Shown here piece by piece: positions 8,376 through 18,156 of a DNA stretch of 64,000 nt (position 1 is the first letter of the stretch; every line of letters begins with the position of its first letter). Source of the stretch: Pectobacterium versatile (GTDB lineage: Bacteria; Pseudomonadota; Gammaproteobacteria; Enterobacterales; Enterobacteriaceae). Both the position numbers and the translations under genes were made by a program. The notes beneath the pieces are model-generated. The model ran no database searches. It was not told the origin of the DNA and saw only the letters and a list, made by a program, of their open reading frames with translations. The stretch lies in contig NZ_JAINZP010000001.1 in NCBI RefSeq assembly GCF_020166435.1, positions 248,001 through 312,000 of the forward strand, in the 5' to 3' direction.

Positions 8376-9392
8376 ATGTCCTCTCTGCGTTTATTGATCT
8401 CTGATTCTTACGATCCCTGGTTTAATCTGGCCGTTGAGGAGTGCATCTTTCGTCAGATGCCTACCACGCAGCGGGTACTGTTTTTATGGCGCAATGCGGA
8501 AACCGTCGTCATTGGGCGCGCCCAGAATCCGTGGAAAGAGTGCAATACGCGTCGGATGGAAGAGGATGGCATCAAGCTGGCGCGGCGCAGCAGCGGCGGT
8601 GGGGCGGTCTTCCACGATCTCGGTAATACCTGCTTTACCTTTATGGCGGGCAAGCCGGAATACGATAAAAGCGTTTCAACGCAGATTGTTCTGGATGCAC
8701 TCAGTTCGCTTGGGTTAAAGGCTAGTGCCTCGGGGCGTAACGATCTGGTGGTGGAAACTGCGGATGGCGTGCGCAAGGTGTCCGGGTCTGCCTATCGTGA
8801 AACTAAAGATCGCGGTTTTCATCACGGCACGCTGCTACTGAACGCGGATCTCAATCGTTTAGCGGATTATTTGAACCCGGACATTAAGAAGCTACAGGCA
8901 AAAGGGATTACGTCCGTGCGTTCCCGCGTCGCCAATCTGGTGGAATTGCTGCCTTCTGTCGATCATGAGGTCATTAGTCAGGCGGTGATGCAGGCCTTCT
9001 TTGATTATTTCGGCGAACAGTGCGAACCGGAAATCATCTCGCCATCTGCCTACCCGGATCTACCCGGATTCAGCGAGCAGTTTGCGCGTCAAAGTAGCTG
9101 GGAATGGAACTTCGGTCAGGCACCAGATTTCTCGCATTTACTGGATAACCGCTTTACCTGGGGCGGCGTTGAATTACATTTCGATGTGGAGCGCGGCGTG
9201 ATTATTCGTGCCCAGATTTATACCGATAGCCTGAATCCCGCGCCGTTAGAAGCACTCGCTTCCGCATTACAGGGAACGGCGTATCGCCCAGAAGCCTTGG
9301 CGGCGGCGTGTCAGACACTGATTCTCACCTTCCCCGAACAGCAAAACGAATTGCAGGAACTGGCTGAGTGGCTGGAGCAAAGTTTGCGCTAG
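8376..9392 (+). CDS. lplA: Lipoate-protein ligase A
   Basis: Attaches free lipoate to the E2 subunits of pyruvate and 2-oxoglutarate dehydrogenases and to GcvH. 338 residues from ATG 8376, the E. coli length. The lipoyl-binding glycine-rich loop [15 protein letters not shown] is at 70-84, and the catalytic lysine is in VRKVSGSAY near 133. Both the catalytic and the small C-terminal domain are present. In E. coli lplA is elsewhere (near serB), so its place between nlpC and ydiV is a local rearrangement. Confidence 0.96.
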   Translation: MSSLRLLISDSYDPWFNLAVEECIFRQMPTTQRVLFLWRNAETVVIGRAQNPWKECNTRRMEEDGIKLARRSSGGGAVFHDLGNTCFTFMAGKPEYDKSVSTQIVLDALSSLGLKASASGRNDLVVETADGVRKVSGSAYRETKDRGFHHGTLLLNADLNRLADYLNPDIKKLQAKGITSVRSRVANLVELLPSVDHEVISQAVMQAFFDYFGEQCEPEIISPSAYPDLPGFSEQFARQSSWEWNFGQAPDFSHLLDNRFTWGGVELHFDVERGVIIRAQIYTDSLNPAPLEALASALQGTAYRPEALAAACQTLILTFPEQQNELQELAEWLEQSLR

Positions 9393-9526
9393 ATCGCGAA
9401 GTCGGACGCTTAATGAACCCGCTGCATGGCAGAAAAGCGCTTTTCGTGCGTTGTGCGATAATCACTGTAGCGCCGTCTATAATAATAACGTAATTTGATT
9501 ATTATTCATTCCATGCAGTACAGATC

Positions 9527-10252
9527 ATGCGCATCCATCTTGCGGTTGACTACACCAGTGACTACGTTTTTTGGCCGATATTCAGGTTGGATGGAACGCT
9601 GTTGGCAGTCGAAATGATCAGCCATTTTAATGGGCTTTCAGGCAAGTTGAGTATGCCTGCCGATCTTCTCCTCATGCAGCTAAGCCCACGACAACAATAT
9701 GATTTTGTTTGTGAACAGCTGCATTTTATCAAAGATAAATCCGCATGGTTTATTGATAACCACATTCAGCTCGTACTGAAGGTAGGGCGTCAAATAACCG
9801 AAACTTTGATTAAATCCGACGTACTGCGCAGCGAAATAAAACGTCTCGATTTTGTCCTGTTGGAGATTAATGAGCTTTTCCCTCAGCTATCGCAGGGCAA
9901 AGAAAATGCCGCGCTGCTGAATCTAAGCCAATCCGTTCCTTTATGGCTGGATAATTTTGGTTCTGGAAAAACAACGCTTAAACCTTTGCACGATGGACTC
10001 GTTCGTGGCGTTAAATTGGATCGTCAGTTTATCGGGCAGCTTTTATCGCGCCCGGCCAATACGCTGATGATGGAGCCGTTACTGCGGACGATTAAAAACA
10101 GCTATGCAGGTATCAGTGTTGTCGCCAAGGAGATCGATACGATGGCGCACCTGAATAAAATGAGACTGCTGAACATTGATGCCGTTCAGGGACAGATGTG
10201 GCCTGCCGTACATTTTGACAGGCTTGAGCAACGCACGGCACTTATTGGCTGA
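9527..10252 (+). CDS. ydiV: Degenerate EAL-domain regulator YdiV/RflP-like
   Basis: 241 residues, whole-length EAL fold with no GGDEF part. Aligns from memory with E. coli YdiV (for example LDNFGSG versus its LGNLGAG, and QGQMWPAV versus QGCLWPAV). The EAL signature is EMI (Glu29-Ile31). The DDFG motif is DNFG (Asp142-Asn143), and the usual EGVE motif is absent, so cyclic-di-GMP hydrolysis is unlikely. YdiV acts by binding FlhD of the flagellar master regulator FlhD4C2; that role is inferred here. Gene order nlpC...ydiV-selO supports the call. Confidence 0.85.
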   Translation: MRIHLAVDYTSDYVFWPIFRLDGTLLAVEMISHFNGLSGKLSMPADLLLMQLSPRQQYDFVCEQLHFIKDKSAWFIDNHIQLVLKVGRQITETLIKSDVLRSEIKRLDFVLLEINELFPQLSQGKENAALLNLSQSVPLWLDNFGSGKTTLKPLHDGLVRGVKLDRQFIGQLLSRPANTLMMEPLLRTIKNSYAGISVVAKEIDTMAHLNKMRLLNIDAVQGQMWPAVHFDRLEQRTALIG

Positions 10253-10439
10253 CTCAATCGCGCCAACCGTCTTGGGGGGCGAAGGGGCTTCCTGAATACC
10301 GATCGTGAAAATAATACCCCTGCGTTTCCTCCGTGTTAATTTCAGTGCCATCCCTCTACACTTTCTATCAACCCGTTAATTGTTGTGTGGTGAGCGCGTG
10401 GCTCTCTTCACCTGAATAGAGTGGTATTAGGGAGACAGG

Positions 10440-11891
10440 ATGCAGCAGACACCGTTATTCAAAAATCACTATTTTGACCAACTGCCGGGGTTCTATACCG
10501 CGCTACAGCCGACGCCGCTGCATGGCGTTCGTCTGCTTTATCACAGCGAGGGATTGGCCGCGGAACTCGGGTTGTCGTCCGACTGGTTTACGCCAGAACA
10601 GGATGCCGTCTGGAGCGGCGAGCGTTTGCTGCCGGGAATGACGCCGTTGGCGCAGGTTTATAGCGGCCATCAGTTTGGCGCGTGGGCCGGTCAGTTAGGT
10701 GACGGGCGCGGCATCCTGCTAGGGGAACAACAGCTGGCAGATGGCCGCAGTATGGACTGGCACCTGAAAGGTGCGGGGCTGACGCCGTATTCGCGCATGG
10801 GCGACGGTCGTGCGGTGCTACGCTCAGCAATACGCGAATTTCTGGCCTCGGAAGCGATGCACCATCTGGGAATTCCCACCACGCGGGCGCTGACGATTGT
10901 CACCAGTACACATCCGGTCCAGCGTGAGCAGGAAGAAAAGGGTGCAATGCTGCTGCGCGTGGCAGAGAGCCATGTGCGCTTCGGTCATTTTGAGCACTTC
11001 TACTATCGCCGTGAGCCAGAAAAGGTGCGTCAGCTGGTGGAGTATGTGATCGCCCGCCACTGGCCGCAGTGGGAAAACGACGAGCGGCGTTATGAGCTGT
11101 GGTTCGGCGATGTGGTAGAGCGTACTGCCCGGCTGATTACACACTGGCAGGCCGTCGGTTTTGCGCACGGCGTAATGAATACGGACAACATGTCGATTCT
11201 GGGACTGACCATCGACTACGGCCCTTATGGCTTTTTAGATGCCTATCAGCCCAGTTTCATTTGCAATCACTCCGACCATCGCGGGCGCTACGCGTTCGAC
11301 AATCAACCCGCCGTGGGGCTGTGGAATTTGCATCGGCTGGCGCAGGCGCTGTCGGGACTGATGGACACTGAAACGCTGGAGCGTGCGCTTGCCCGCTACG
11401 AACCGACGTTGATGCAGCACTATGGCACGCTGATGCGCGCTAAGCTGGGATTATTTACCGCAAGTTCTGAAGATAATGACGTGCTGGTCGGGCTGTTGCG
11501 TTTGATGCAGCAAGAAGGCAGCGATTACACCCGCACGTTCCGTCTGCTGGCAGACAGCGAGAAGCAGGCATCACGCTCGCCGCTCCGTGATGAATTCATT
11601 GACAGGGCTGCGTTCGATAGCTGGTTTGCGACCTATCGCCAGAGGCTGATGCAGGAAGAGCAGAGCGATGAGGAACGCCGTCGACTGATGAATGCGACGA
11701 ACCCAAAATATATTCTGCGTAATTATCTGGCACAAATGGCGATTGAACGGGCGGAAAGCGACGACATCAGTGTGCTGGCGCGTCTGCATCAGGCGCTGTG
11801 CCAACCGTTTGATGAACAGCCGGAGAAGAACGACTTAGCGGCGTTACCGCCAGAGTGGGGTAAGCATCTGGAGATTTCCTGCTCCAGTTGA
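10440..11891 (+). CDS. selO: Protein adenylyltransferase SelO (YdiU)
   Basis: Pseudokinase-fold enzyme that transfers AMP to Ser/Thr/Tyr of target proteins in redox stress. 483 residues, complete. SelO landmarks: [16 protein letters not shown] (about 75-90), [10 protein letters not shown] with the active-site Asp249, and DYGPYGFLD with Asp259. The C-terminal EISCSS carries the conserved cysteine that is selenocysteine in eukaryotic homologues. Ribosome site GGAGAC before ATG. Convergent with hmuV, 20 bp away. Confidence 0.95.
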   Translation: MQQTPLFKNHYFDQLPGFYTALQPTPLHGVRLLYHSEGLAAELGLSSDWFTPEQDAVWSGERLLPGMTPLAQVYSGHQFGAWAGQLGDGRGILLGEQQLADGRSMDWHLKGAGLTPYSRMGDGRAVLRSAIREFLASEAMHHLGIPTTRALTIVTSTHPVQREQEEKGAMLLRVAESHVRFGHFEHFYYRREPEKVRQLVEYVIARHWPQWENDERRYELWFGDVVERTARLITHWQAVGFAHGVMNTDNMSILGLTIDYGPYGFLDAYQPSFICNHSDHRGRYAFDNQPAVGLWNLHRLAQALSGLMDTETLERALARYEPTLMQHYGTLMRAKLGLFTASSEDNDVLVGLLRLMQQEGSDYTRTFRLLADSEKQASRSPLRDEFIDRAAFDSWFATYRQRLMQEEQSDEERRRLMNATNPKYILRNYLAQMAIERAESDDISVLARLHQALCQPFDEQPEKNDLAALPPEWGKHLEISCSS

Positions 11892-11902
11892 ACCGGAGCA
11901 GG
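11878..11902. terminator. Hairpin between convergent selO and hmuV
   Basis: CCTGCTCC and GGAGCAGG pair with a 9-base loop. The left arm is within the last codons of selO. No T-run follows on either side, so this is a weak terminator candidate. Confidence 0.4.
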
Positions 11903-11911
11903 GGGACTTGG

Positions 11912-12709
11912 CTATTGCCGCAGATAAACTTGCGGAATGGTGTAGTCAGGGTGTGAACCGACGCTGAGATCGGCGCGATACCAGTGGGTCAGCGTCTCTG
12001 CCTGTAGCACTTGCGCAGGCGTGCCTTGTGCGACCAGCTTCCCTTCGTGCAGCAGCAGAATGCGATCGGCATACAGCGCGGCCAGATTCAGGTCATGTAG
12101 GACGCAGCATACGGATAACGGCTGTTCGCGTGTAAGCTGCTTGAGCAGCCGCAAGAGGTGCTGCTGGTGGTACAGATCCAGCGCCGAAGTCGGTTCATCG
12201 AGAAATAACCAACCCGGCGTCGGCTCTGGATGCCACAGCTGCGCCAGCACGCGAGCCAGTTGCACACGCTGTTGCTCCCCGCCGGAAAGCTGACGATAGT
12301 CGCGCGTAGCCAGTTCCAGACAGCCCGTTTGCGCCATGACCTGCTGAATAACATCATCATTTTTCGGGTAGCGCCCATGAGGGGAGCGCCCCATCGCAAC
12401 GACATCCCGCACGCTAAACGCAAACGCCATGCCGCTATGTTGACGCATCACCGCACGCGTTTTTGCGAGCGCGCCGGGCTGCCAGTGCGAAAAAGGCTGT
12501 CCGGCTAACAGGCATTCGCCTTCATCTGGCGTCAAATAACCGGTTAGTAAACGGAGCAGGGTGGATTTCCCCGCACCGTTAGGGCCGATAATCGCGACGA
12601 TTTCCCCACTGTGCAGTTCCAGAGAAACGTCATCCGTCAGGTAGCGTCCGTTGGTCTGAAAGCGTAGATGACGTGCGACTAACGTCCGATCGAGCGCTGA
12701 GTCAGTCAT
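11912..12709 (-). CDS. hmuV: Hemin ABC importer ATPase HmuV
   Basis: 265-residue ABC ATPase of the heme importer HmuTUV. Walker [10 protein letters not shown] at about 42-50, signature [15 protein letters not shown] at about 142-156, Walker [13 protein letters not shown] at about 168-179, switch His in VLHDLN. Last gene of the hmuS-T-U-V transcript, overlapping hmuU by 8 bp. Confidence 0.95.
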   Translation of the reverse strand: MTDSALDRTLVARHLRFQTNGRYLTDDVSLELHSGEIVAIIGPNGAGKSTLLRLLTGYLTPDEGECLLAGQPFSHWQPGALAKTRAVMRQHSGMAFAFSVRDVVAMGRSPHGRYPKNDDVIQQVMAQTGCLELATRDYRQLSGGEQQRVQLARVLAQLWHPEPTPGWLFLDEPTSALDLYHQQHLLRLLKQLTREQPLSVCCVLHDLNLAALYADRILLLHEGKLVAQGTPAQVLQAETLTHWYRADLSVGSHPDYTIPQVYLRQ

Positions 12710-13706
12710 TGCCCCGTCCTTTATGCTGAACGATCAGCCATAAGAAATATGGCCCGCCAATTAGGCTGCTTAACAGCCCAACAGGCATTTCTGCCGGAGC
12801 AAGCAGCGTGCGTGCCAGCGTATCGGCAAACAACAGCAGACAGGCACCGCCGAGGATGGAACCGGGAATGAGCCAGCGATGATCGGCACCCAGATGCAAG
12901 CGTATCAGGTGCGGAATGATGAGTCCGACGAATCCGATCACGCCGCTCACCGCTACCGCCACGCCGACCAGCAGCGAACTGAGCAGCAGCAGAATGTGCT
13001 TGGTGCGCTTCACATTGACGCCAAGGTAATGCGCTTCTTCATCCCCTAACTGCAATAGGTTCAGACGTCGTGCATAGTACAGCGTCGCGATCATGGCTGG
13101 GATGGTCAGCGTGCTGGCAACCAGCAGCATTGGCCACTGTGCCTGCCCGAGACTGCCCATACCCCAGAGTGAAAACTGGCGTAGCTGTTGGTCGGTGCTG
13201 ATGTAGGTCAGGACGCCGATCAGCGCGATACACAGCGCATTGAGCGCAATACCTGCCAGTAATAGTCGGGTTAATCCACCCTGTTCGGAGCGGCTGAGGA
13301 TGAAAATGATCGCTGTAATCGCCAGACTACCCGCGAAAGCGGCGAACATCGGGCCATAAAGCGCCAGCAGAGGGGGAAGGCCGAGCGGCAGCACGATAGT
13401 CAGCGCGACGCAGAGCGCGGCACCGCTGCTGATCCCAAGTAGGCCGGGATCGGCCAGCGGATTGCGAAATAACCCCTGCATAATCGCGCCGGAACAGGCC
13501 AGCGCGCCACCGACGAGGATCGCCAGCAGCACGCGGGGTACGCGGATATTCAACCAGATATGCCAGATCGGATCGTCAAGCGGCGTTTGCCATAACATCT
13601 TGAGCGATAGGGTTAGCGCGCCCATGTTGGCGGCACCCACCATCAGTGCCACCATCAGTAACAGCAGTGCGATCAACCACGTGCGCGGGTGAAACCGTGA
13701 CGTCAT
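12702..13706 (-). CDS. hmuU: Hemin ABC importer permease HmuU
   Basis: 334-residue FecCD-type permease with about nine to ten membrane segments. Signatures [20 protein letters not shown] (about 55-74), [26 protein letters not shown] and the terminal [19 protein letters not shown]. It dimerises to form the inner-membrane heme channel. Overlaps hmuT by 4 bp and hmuV by 8 bp, so it is translationally coupled. Confidence 0.95.
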   Translation of the reverse strand: MTSRFHPRTWLIALLLLMVALMVGAANMGALTLSLKMLWQTPLDDPIWHIWLNIRVPRVLLAILVGGALACSGAIMQGLFRNPLADPGLLGISSGAALCVALTIVLPLGLPPLLALYGPMFAAFAGSLAITAIIFILSRSEQGGLTRLLLAGIALNALCIALIGVLTYISTDQQLRQFSLWGMGSLGQAQWPMLLVASTLTIPAMIATLYYARRLNLLQLGDEEAHYLGVNVKRTKHILLLLSSLLVGVAVAVSGVIGFVGLIIPHLIRLHLGADHRWLIPGSILGGACLLLFADTLARTLLAPAEMPVGLLSSLIGGPYFLWLIVQHKGRGND

Positions 13707-14521
13707 TTTATCGCTTCAGCTGTCTGACGCAGCGTCGCCATGAGCGTCGGGGTATCGAGCGTGAAGCCTAGCATTGCCATATCATCGACTACTAACAGAC
13801 GCTTGTTCTTGCCAGCAGGCGTCAGTTCCAGACCGGGTAATTTCCAGACTTGCGCTTCACCGCCCAGCGTTTTCAGCCCCTGACTGGAGATCAGAATCAG
13901 ATCCGGTGCGCTGGCAATCACGCCTTCCTGCGACAGCGGCTGATAGCGTTCAACGTTCTGCATGGCATTTTTCAACCCGGCATGGCGGATAATCGTGTCC
14001 GCTGGGGTGTTTTTGCCTGCGGCCATTGCGCTCATGCCGCCGTGGCTGAGAACGAACAGCACGTTAACCGGCAGCGGTGACGTTTTGACTGCCGCCAACT
14101 GCTGCTGATAGGTTTCCGTCAGTTTTTTCCCTTCGGTATCTTTGCCCAGCGCCTGTGCGATGACGCCGATTTTCTGCGGCACCACGTCCAGCGAAGGCTG
14201 TGCAGGAACGTGAATCACTTTGGTACCGCTGTCCGCCACCTGCTGCAAGATGAGTGATGGTTGGGACAGATCGCTGGCGACCACCAGAGACGGTTTCATT
14301 GCCAGAATACCTTCGGTGTTGAGCTGGCGCATGTAGCCTACGTCAGGCAGTTTCTTCACCGCTTCCGGATGCAGACTTGTGCTGTCGCGCGCAACCAGAT
14401 CTTTCTCTGCGCCCAGCGCATAGATGATTTCCGTGACGTCGCCGCCGATAGAAACGATACGTTCAGCAGCAGACACCCCCAGCGGGAGTGTCAATAGCAG
14501 GGGGAATAGCCAGTTTTTCAT
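13703..14521 (-). CDS. hmuT: Periplasmic hemin-binding protein HmuT
   Basis: 272 residues with a signal peptide ([18 protein letters not shown], cut before AERIV). The mature protein is a two-lobed cluster-A/type III binding protein; [14 protein letters not shown] and [12 protein letters not shown] are typical of the HmuT/PhuT group. It carries heme from the outer-membrane receptor to HmuUV. Overlaps hmuS by 4 bp (ATGA). Confidence 0.94.
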   Translation of the reverse strand: MKNWLFPLLLTLPLGVSAAERIVSIGGDVTEIIYALGAEKDLVARDSTSLHPEAVKKLPDVGYMRQLNTEGILAMKPSLVVASDLSQPSLILQQVADSGTKVIHVPAQPSLDVVPQKIGVIAQALGKDTEGKKLTETYQQQLAAVKTSPLPVNVLFVLSHGGMSAMAAGKNTPADTIIRHAGLKNAMQNVERYQPLSQEGVIASAPDLILISSQGLKTLGGEAQVWKLPGLELTPAGKNKRLLVVDDMAMLGFTLDTPTLMATLRQTAEAIK

Positions 14522-15567
14522 GCGGCGAGATCCTTATGCGGTTTCAGGGCATCGATCTGGTCGCGCCACTGCTGTTGTTCCGGCGTGCCTTCGGTACGTT
14601 GCCCAAAGAGTTGTGCAATTTGAGAGCCGTCTGCGGCATAGAGTTCGAGGCTGGTCACAATACCGTCGGCTGTCGGTTTACGCGTGATCCAACTTTCAGC
14701 GATCGCGCCTTCAATCAGATGCAGGGTGAAATCTTTATTAAAGATGTTAATCCATTCCGCATGCTGCTCCATACGCTCTACACGCTCAAGCGTACCGGTG
14801 AAGATTTGCACACAGCCACGGTTACCGACGAATACCATGATCTCGTTCTGATCTTCACGCGCGGCAAACAGAATCTGTGACAGCGCATCGTTTTCTACGC
14901 GGTAGGCCAGATCGTCAGCGACCGAGTTAAACGCCTGCTGACGCGTTAGGTTATAGCGCTTGAGCAGAATGAAGAAATCATGCACATCCGTCATAGCACG
15001 CCAGTCCGCTTCAAGCTGAGGATTATGGGCAGTGACCTGCTCGGCTGCTGCGCTGTTCGCTGGACGAAGTGCCAAGGCAGGGTTTTCGCTGCTGGTAAAT
15101 TTCTCAACAAATAACTGCCAGGCGTCCATGTCCGTGGTGTCGGTCGTGTAGACCTTCAGAATGGCATCACCTTGATGATCGAAAAATTGAATGCTCTGGC
15201 GCTCACCGCGTGCGGTATTTTCACGCAGCGCAAAGGCGGAAGCCCATTGAGAAAGGAACAAACGCAGATCCAACTCGCGCGGGTTGAGGATAAGACCAGC
15301 GTGCCCATCAAGCGTCTGGTTTTGATAGTAACCGGTGTGCTCATGCACGGCGTATTCGTTGCGCGTGATCGACTTGGTATTACCAACCTGCTCCAGTGCA
15401 CTGAGCCAAACTTTGGCATCACCCTGTAGACGCTGTGCATCGTGTCCGACGCGGGCGTGCGTCAATTCCGCTTCGCTGATGCCGAGTTGTGCAGCCAGAT
15501 CGCGGGCGTATTTGCGCGGATGTTCTACTTTAGCCTGGAGGTATTGTTGGTAAATGGACGTCTGCAT
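14518..15567 (-). CDS. hmuS: Hemin-degrading/transfer factor HmuS
   Basis: 349-residue cytoplasmic protein with two tandem repeats of the HemS/ChuX-type heme-binding domain (about 20-165 and 190-345). Binds incoming heme and either breaks it down or passes it on. First gene of the operon; a Fur-like box lies about 40 bp upstream. No TonB-dependent heme receptor (hmuR) and no hemP is next to it, unlike the Yersinia hemPRSTUV layout. Confidence 0.94.
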   Translation of the reverse strand: MQTSIYQQYLQAKVEHPRKYARDLAAQLGISEAELTHARVGHDAQRLQGDAKVWLSALEQVGNTKSITRNEYAVHEHTGYYQNQTLDGHAGLILNPRELDLRLFLSQWASAFALRENTARGERQSIQFFDHQGDAILKVYTTDTTDMDAWQLFVEKFTSSENPALALRPANSAAAEQVTAHNPQLEADWRAMTDVHDFFILLKRYNLTRQQAFNSVADDLAYRVENDALSQILFAAREDQNEIMVFVGNRGCVQIFTGTLERVERMEQHAEWINIFNKDFTLHLIEGAIAESWITRKPTADGIVTSLELYAADGSQIAQLFGQRTEGTPEQQQWRDQIDALKPHKDLAA

Positions 15568-15603
15568 CTCGTTCCCTTAATCGTTGTCGTGTTGATTATA
15601 GCA

Positions 15604-15622
15604 ATGAATGAGAATCATTTTC
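15604..15622 (-). promoter_or_regulatory. Fur box upstream of hmuSTUV
   Basis: The 19 bases match the Fur consensus at about 14 of 19 positions (core AATGAGAATCATT). It lies 37-55 bp upstream of the hmuS start, where a repressor would cover the promoter. Iron repression of heme uptake by Fur is well established in enterobacteria. Confidence 0.75.
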
Positions 15623-15784
15623 ATGTAACAAAAACGCAACCTCAAGTGAAGTTTTCTTAATAAGTGGAATAAGAGGAATCGTAAGAGGTATTTACGTGCT
15701 GCGAGATAGCGAGATGGACGGCGGGAAAGCAGGAAAACGGCTGACACACTACCGGGGAAGGTGAGTGTGCCAGCGTATATCGGA

Positions 15785-16831
15785 TTAAAAACGACTGTCG
15801 ACGGCGTCTGCCAGACGTGCCAGCAGTGTTTCGGTATCCTGCCAGCTCAGGCACGGATCGGTAATGGATTGCCCATACGTCAATGCCAGAGGATTGATCG
15901 CCGGCTGGTTGCCTTCGATTAAGAAACTTTCCGCCATGATGCCCGCAATGGCGCGTGAACCCGCGCGAATTTGCTGGCAGATGTCATCGGCAACGTCGAG
16001 CTGACGGCGATGCTGTTTCTGACAGTTGGCATGACTAAAATCGATCACCAGATGTTCGGGCAACGAGAATTCACGCAGGTGATCGCAGGCGGCGGCGATA
16101 TCTTCCGCGTGGTAGTTCGGTTTTTTCCCGCCACGCATAATAATGTGGCCAAACGGGTTACCCTGCGTTTTGTAGACTGACATGAAGCCCTGCTTATCCG
16201 GCGAGAGGAACATGTGCTGGGCGCGAGCGGCACGAATGGCATCGACGGCGATGCGCGTATTACCGTCCGTCCCGTTCTTGAAGCCAACAGGGCAGGACAG
16301 CGCCGAGGCCATTTCCCGGTGGATCTGGCTTTCGGTCGTTCTCGCGCCAATCGCGCCCCAGCTAATCAGGTCGGATATATATTGGCCAGTGACCATATCG
16401 AGGAATTCCGTCGCGGTCGGCAATCCAAGGTGATTGACGTCCAGCAGCAGGCGGCGTGCAATTTCCAGCCCTTCATTCACCTGGAAGGTTCCATTGAGTG
16501 CCGGATCGGAAATGAGTCCCTTCCAGCCCACCACCGTGCGCGGTTTTTCAAAATAGGTGCGCATGACGACTTCCAGTCGATCCTGATACTGCGTACGTAG
16601 TGCAGCCAGACGGCGCGCATAATCTAACGCGCTATCGGTGTCATGGATGGAACACGGGCCAACCACGACGAGTAAACGGGGATCTTGACCGGTTAGAATG
16701 GCTTCAATTTTCTTGCGTGACGAGGTGACATTTTCGGCAACGGCAGGGGTAATCGGGAGTCTGGCGAGTAACGTTTGAGGCGTAACCAGACTCTCGATGC
16801 GCGCGCTCCGCAGTTCATCTGTTTGCAGCAT
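15785..16831 (-). CDS. aroH: DAHP synthase, tryptophan-type isozyme AroH
   Basis: Condenses phosphoenolpyruvate and erythrose-4-phosphate, the first step of the shikimate pathway. 348 residues, the E. coli length. Class I DAHP synthase motifs: VVVGPCSIHD (about 55-64), RTYFEKPRTVVGWKGLI (about 91-107), GARTTESQIHR, and DFSHANCQKQH near 264-274. The start MLQTDELRSARIESLV resembles AroH rather than AroF or AroG. Stands alone with ppsR upstream on the same strand. Confidence 0.94.
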   Translation of the reverse strand: MLQTDELRSARIESLVTPQTLLARLPITPAVAENVTSSRKKIEAILTGQDPRLLVVVGPCSIHDTDSALDYARRLAALRTQYQDRLEVVMRTYFEKPRTVVGWKGLISDPALNGTFQVNEGLEIARRLLLDVNHLGLPTATEFLDMVTGQYISDLISWGAIGARTTESQIHREMASALSCPVGFKNGTDGNTRIAVDAIRAARAQHMFLSPDKQGFMSVYKTQGNPFGHIIMRGGKKPNYHAEDIAAACDHLREFSLPEHLVIDFSHANCQKQHRRQLDVADDICQQIRAGSRAIAGIMAESFLIEGNQPAINPLALTYGQSITDPCLSWQDTETLLARLADAVDSRF

Positions 16832-17029
16832 GTTTTATCTCTGAATACGGTCAAGCCGAAAACCTGTCGTCACCGAAATGCATGGACATGACAGTGTTTT
16901 CAGACAGCGTTTTCAGGCTATGTTTCCGACTAAAAGGTTGCTTCGCAGCGGCGAAATGCCGGGAAGTGATGGTGCACACAATAAACGAAATGGCGCACAT
17001 TACAACCGCATCAGGATAAAAAATCTATC

Positions 17030-17043
17030 ATGTACTAGTACAT
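17030..17043 (-). promoter_or_regulatory. CTAG palindrome, possible TrpR half-operator for aroH
   Basis: ATGTACTAGTACAT is a perfect 14-bp palindrome overlapping the ppsR stop codon, about 200 bp upstream of aroH. It holds the GTACTAGT half of the trp operator, but the second CTAG at the usual 8-base spacing is absent. Read on the minus strand it is followed by a T-run and TATCCTGATGC, recalling the E. coli aroH promoter. Weak evidence. Confidence 0.3.
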
Positions 17044-17856
17044 TCTCCGGCTCATGCCGAGAATGTCGATGATTTTGGCGGAAATTTCCTCAACGGAGTA
17101 ATTGGTGGTGTTGAGATATTTAATCTGATGTTTGCGAAATAGCGCTTCAACTTCACTGAGTTCCATGCGGCACTGGCGCAACGAAGCGTAGCGACTGTTG
17201 CCCCGACGCTCTTCCCGAATGGCCGCCAGCCGTTCGGCATCAATAGTGAGCCCGAATAGCTTGTGCTGGAAAGGCTTTAGCGCATCAGGCAGGCGCAGGT
17301 TATCCATATCATCGGCAATAAAAGGATAGTTGGCAGCGCGAATGCCGAACTGCATCGCCAGATAAAGACTGGTCGGCGTTTTACCGCAGCGTGACACACC
17401 CAGCAAAATAACCTGTGCCTGATCGAGGTTGCGCAGCGAAATGCCGTCATCGTGCGCCAGCGTATAGTCGATAGCGGCGATACGGGCGTCGTATTTGCTC
17501 AGGTTATTGGCCGTCAAACCGTGAGTGCGGTTGGCAATCGGCGTAGGCGGCGTGTTCAATTCTTCCTGCAAGGGAGCAACCAGCGCCTGTACGATATCCT
17601 GGCAAAACCCGTCGCTGCTGGTAATAATGTTACGCACGGTCGGCGTAACGATGGAGTAAAACACCAGCGGGCGCACACCGGTTTGCTGATATAGCGTATT
17701 GATTTGCTCACATACAGCTTTGGCGCGAGCTTCACTTTCCACGAAAGGTAAGGTATAGCTAACCGTGTTCACGGGGAACTGGGATAACACCGCATGACCC
17801 AGTACTTCTGCCGTAATGGCTGTACCGTCCGAGACATAAAATACGTTTCTTTCCAC
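17035..17856 (-). CDS. ppsR: PEP synthase regulatory kinase/pyrophosphorylase PpsR
   Basis: Switches PpsA off by ADP-dependent phosphorylation and on by phosphate-dependent dephosphorylation. 273 residues from GTG 17856, which follows an AAGGGGG ribosome site; upstream in-frame starts lack one. Family motifs: [19 protein letters not shown] at the N-terminus and the P-loop [15 protein letters not shown] (about 140-155). Divergent from its target ppsA. Confidence 0.94.
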   Translation of the reverse strand: MERNVFYVSDGTAITAEVLGHAVLSQFPVNTVSYTLPFVESEARAKAVCEQINTLYQQTGVRPLVFYSIVTPTVRNIITSSDGFCQDIVQALVAPLQEELNTPPTPIANRTHGLTANNLSKYDARIAAIDYTLAHDDGISLRNLDQAQVILLGVSRCGKTPTSLYLAMQFGIRAANYPFIADDMDNLRLPDALKPFQHKLFGLTIDAERLAAIREERRGNSRYASLRQCRMELSEVEALFRKHQIKYLNTTNYSVEEISAKIIDILGMSRRMY

Positions 17857-18040
17857 ATAACCCCCTTGTGATATTTCCGACAGCTCGAACACGTTAACCT
17901 CGTCAAAAATTGCGTTTCAAGAATACTTTTATTAAAACGCTATTTCATTATCTTCATGATAAAGAATGCTAATCTTCTACGATATTGGATTTTTACCGTG
18001 TTAAGCAATCATTCGCCGTGAAATCAGTTTTTTTTCATAG

Positions 18041-18055
18041 GTTGATCGATTCACC
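18041..18055. promoter_or_regulatory. Candidate Cra (FruR) site in the ppsR-ppsA promoter region
   Basis: Read on the minus strand, GTGAATCGATCAAC fits the Cra consensus TGAAWCG-W-TNA with one or two mismatches. It lies about 100 bp upstream of ppsA. Cra activates ppsA in E. coli from an upstream site, so position and function fit. Confidence 0.45.
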
Positions 18056-18156
18056 TGTCCATGTTCATCAAAACGCTATGCTAACCTGATTGCGTTGAGG
18101 CGATTCTCAACCGAACTCTTTCATACCCTAATTGTATGCAGAAAGGATTATTTTCG

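Noticed and set aside
15568-15784. Search for hemP between hmuS and aroH
   Set aside because: No frame with HemP-like sequence on either strand; only a Fur box and unassigned DNA.
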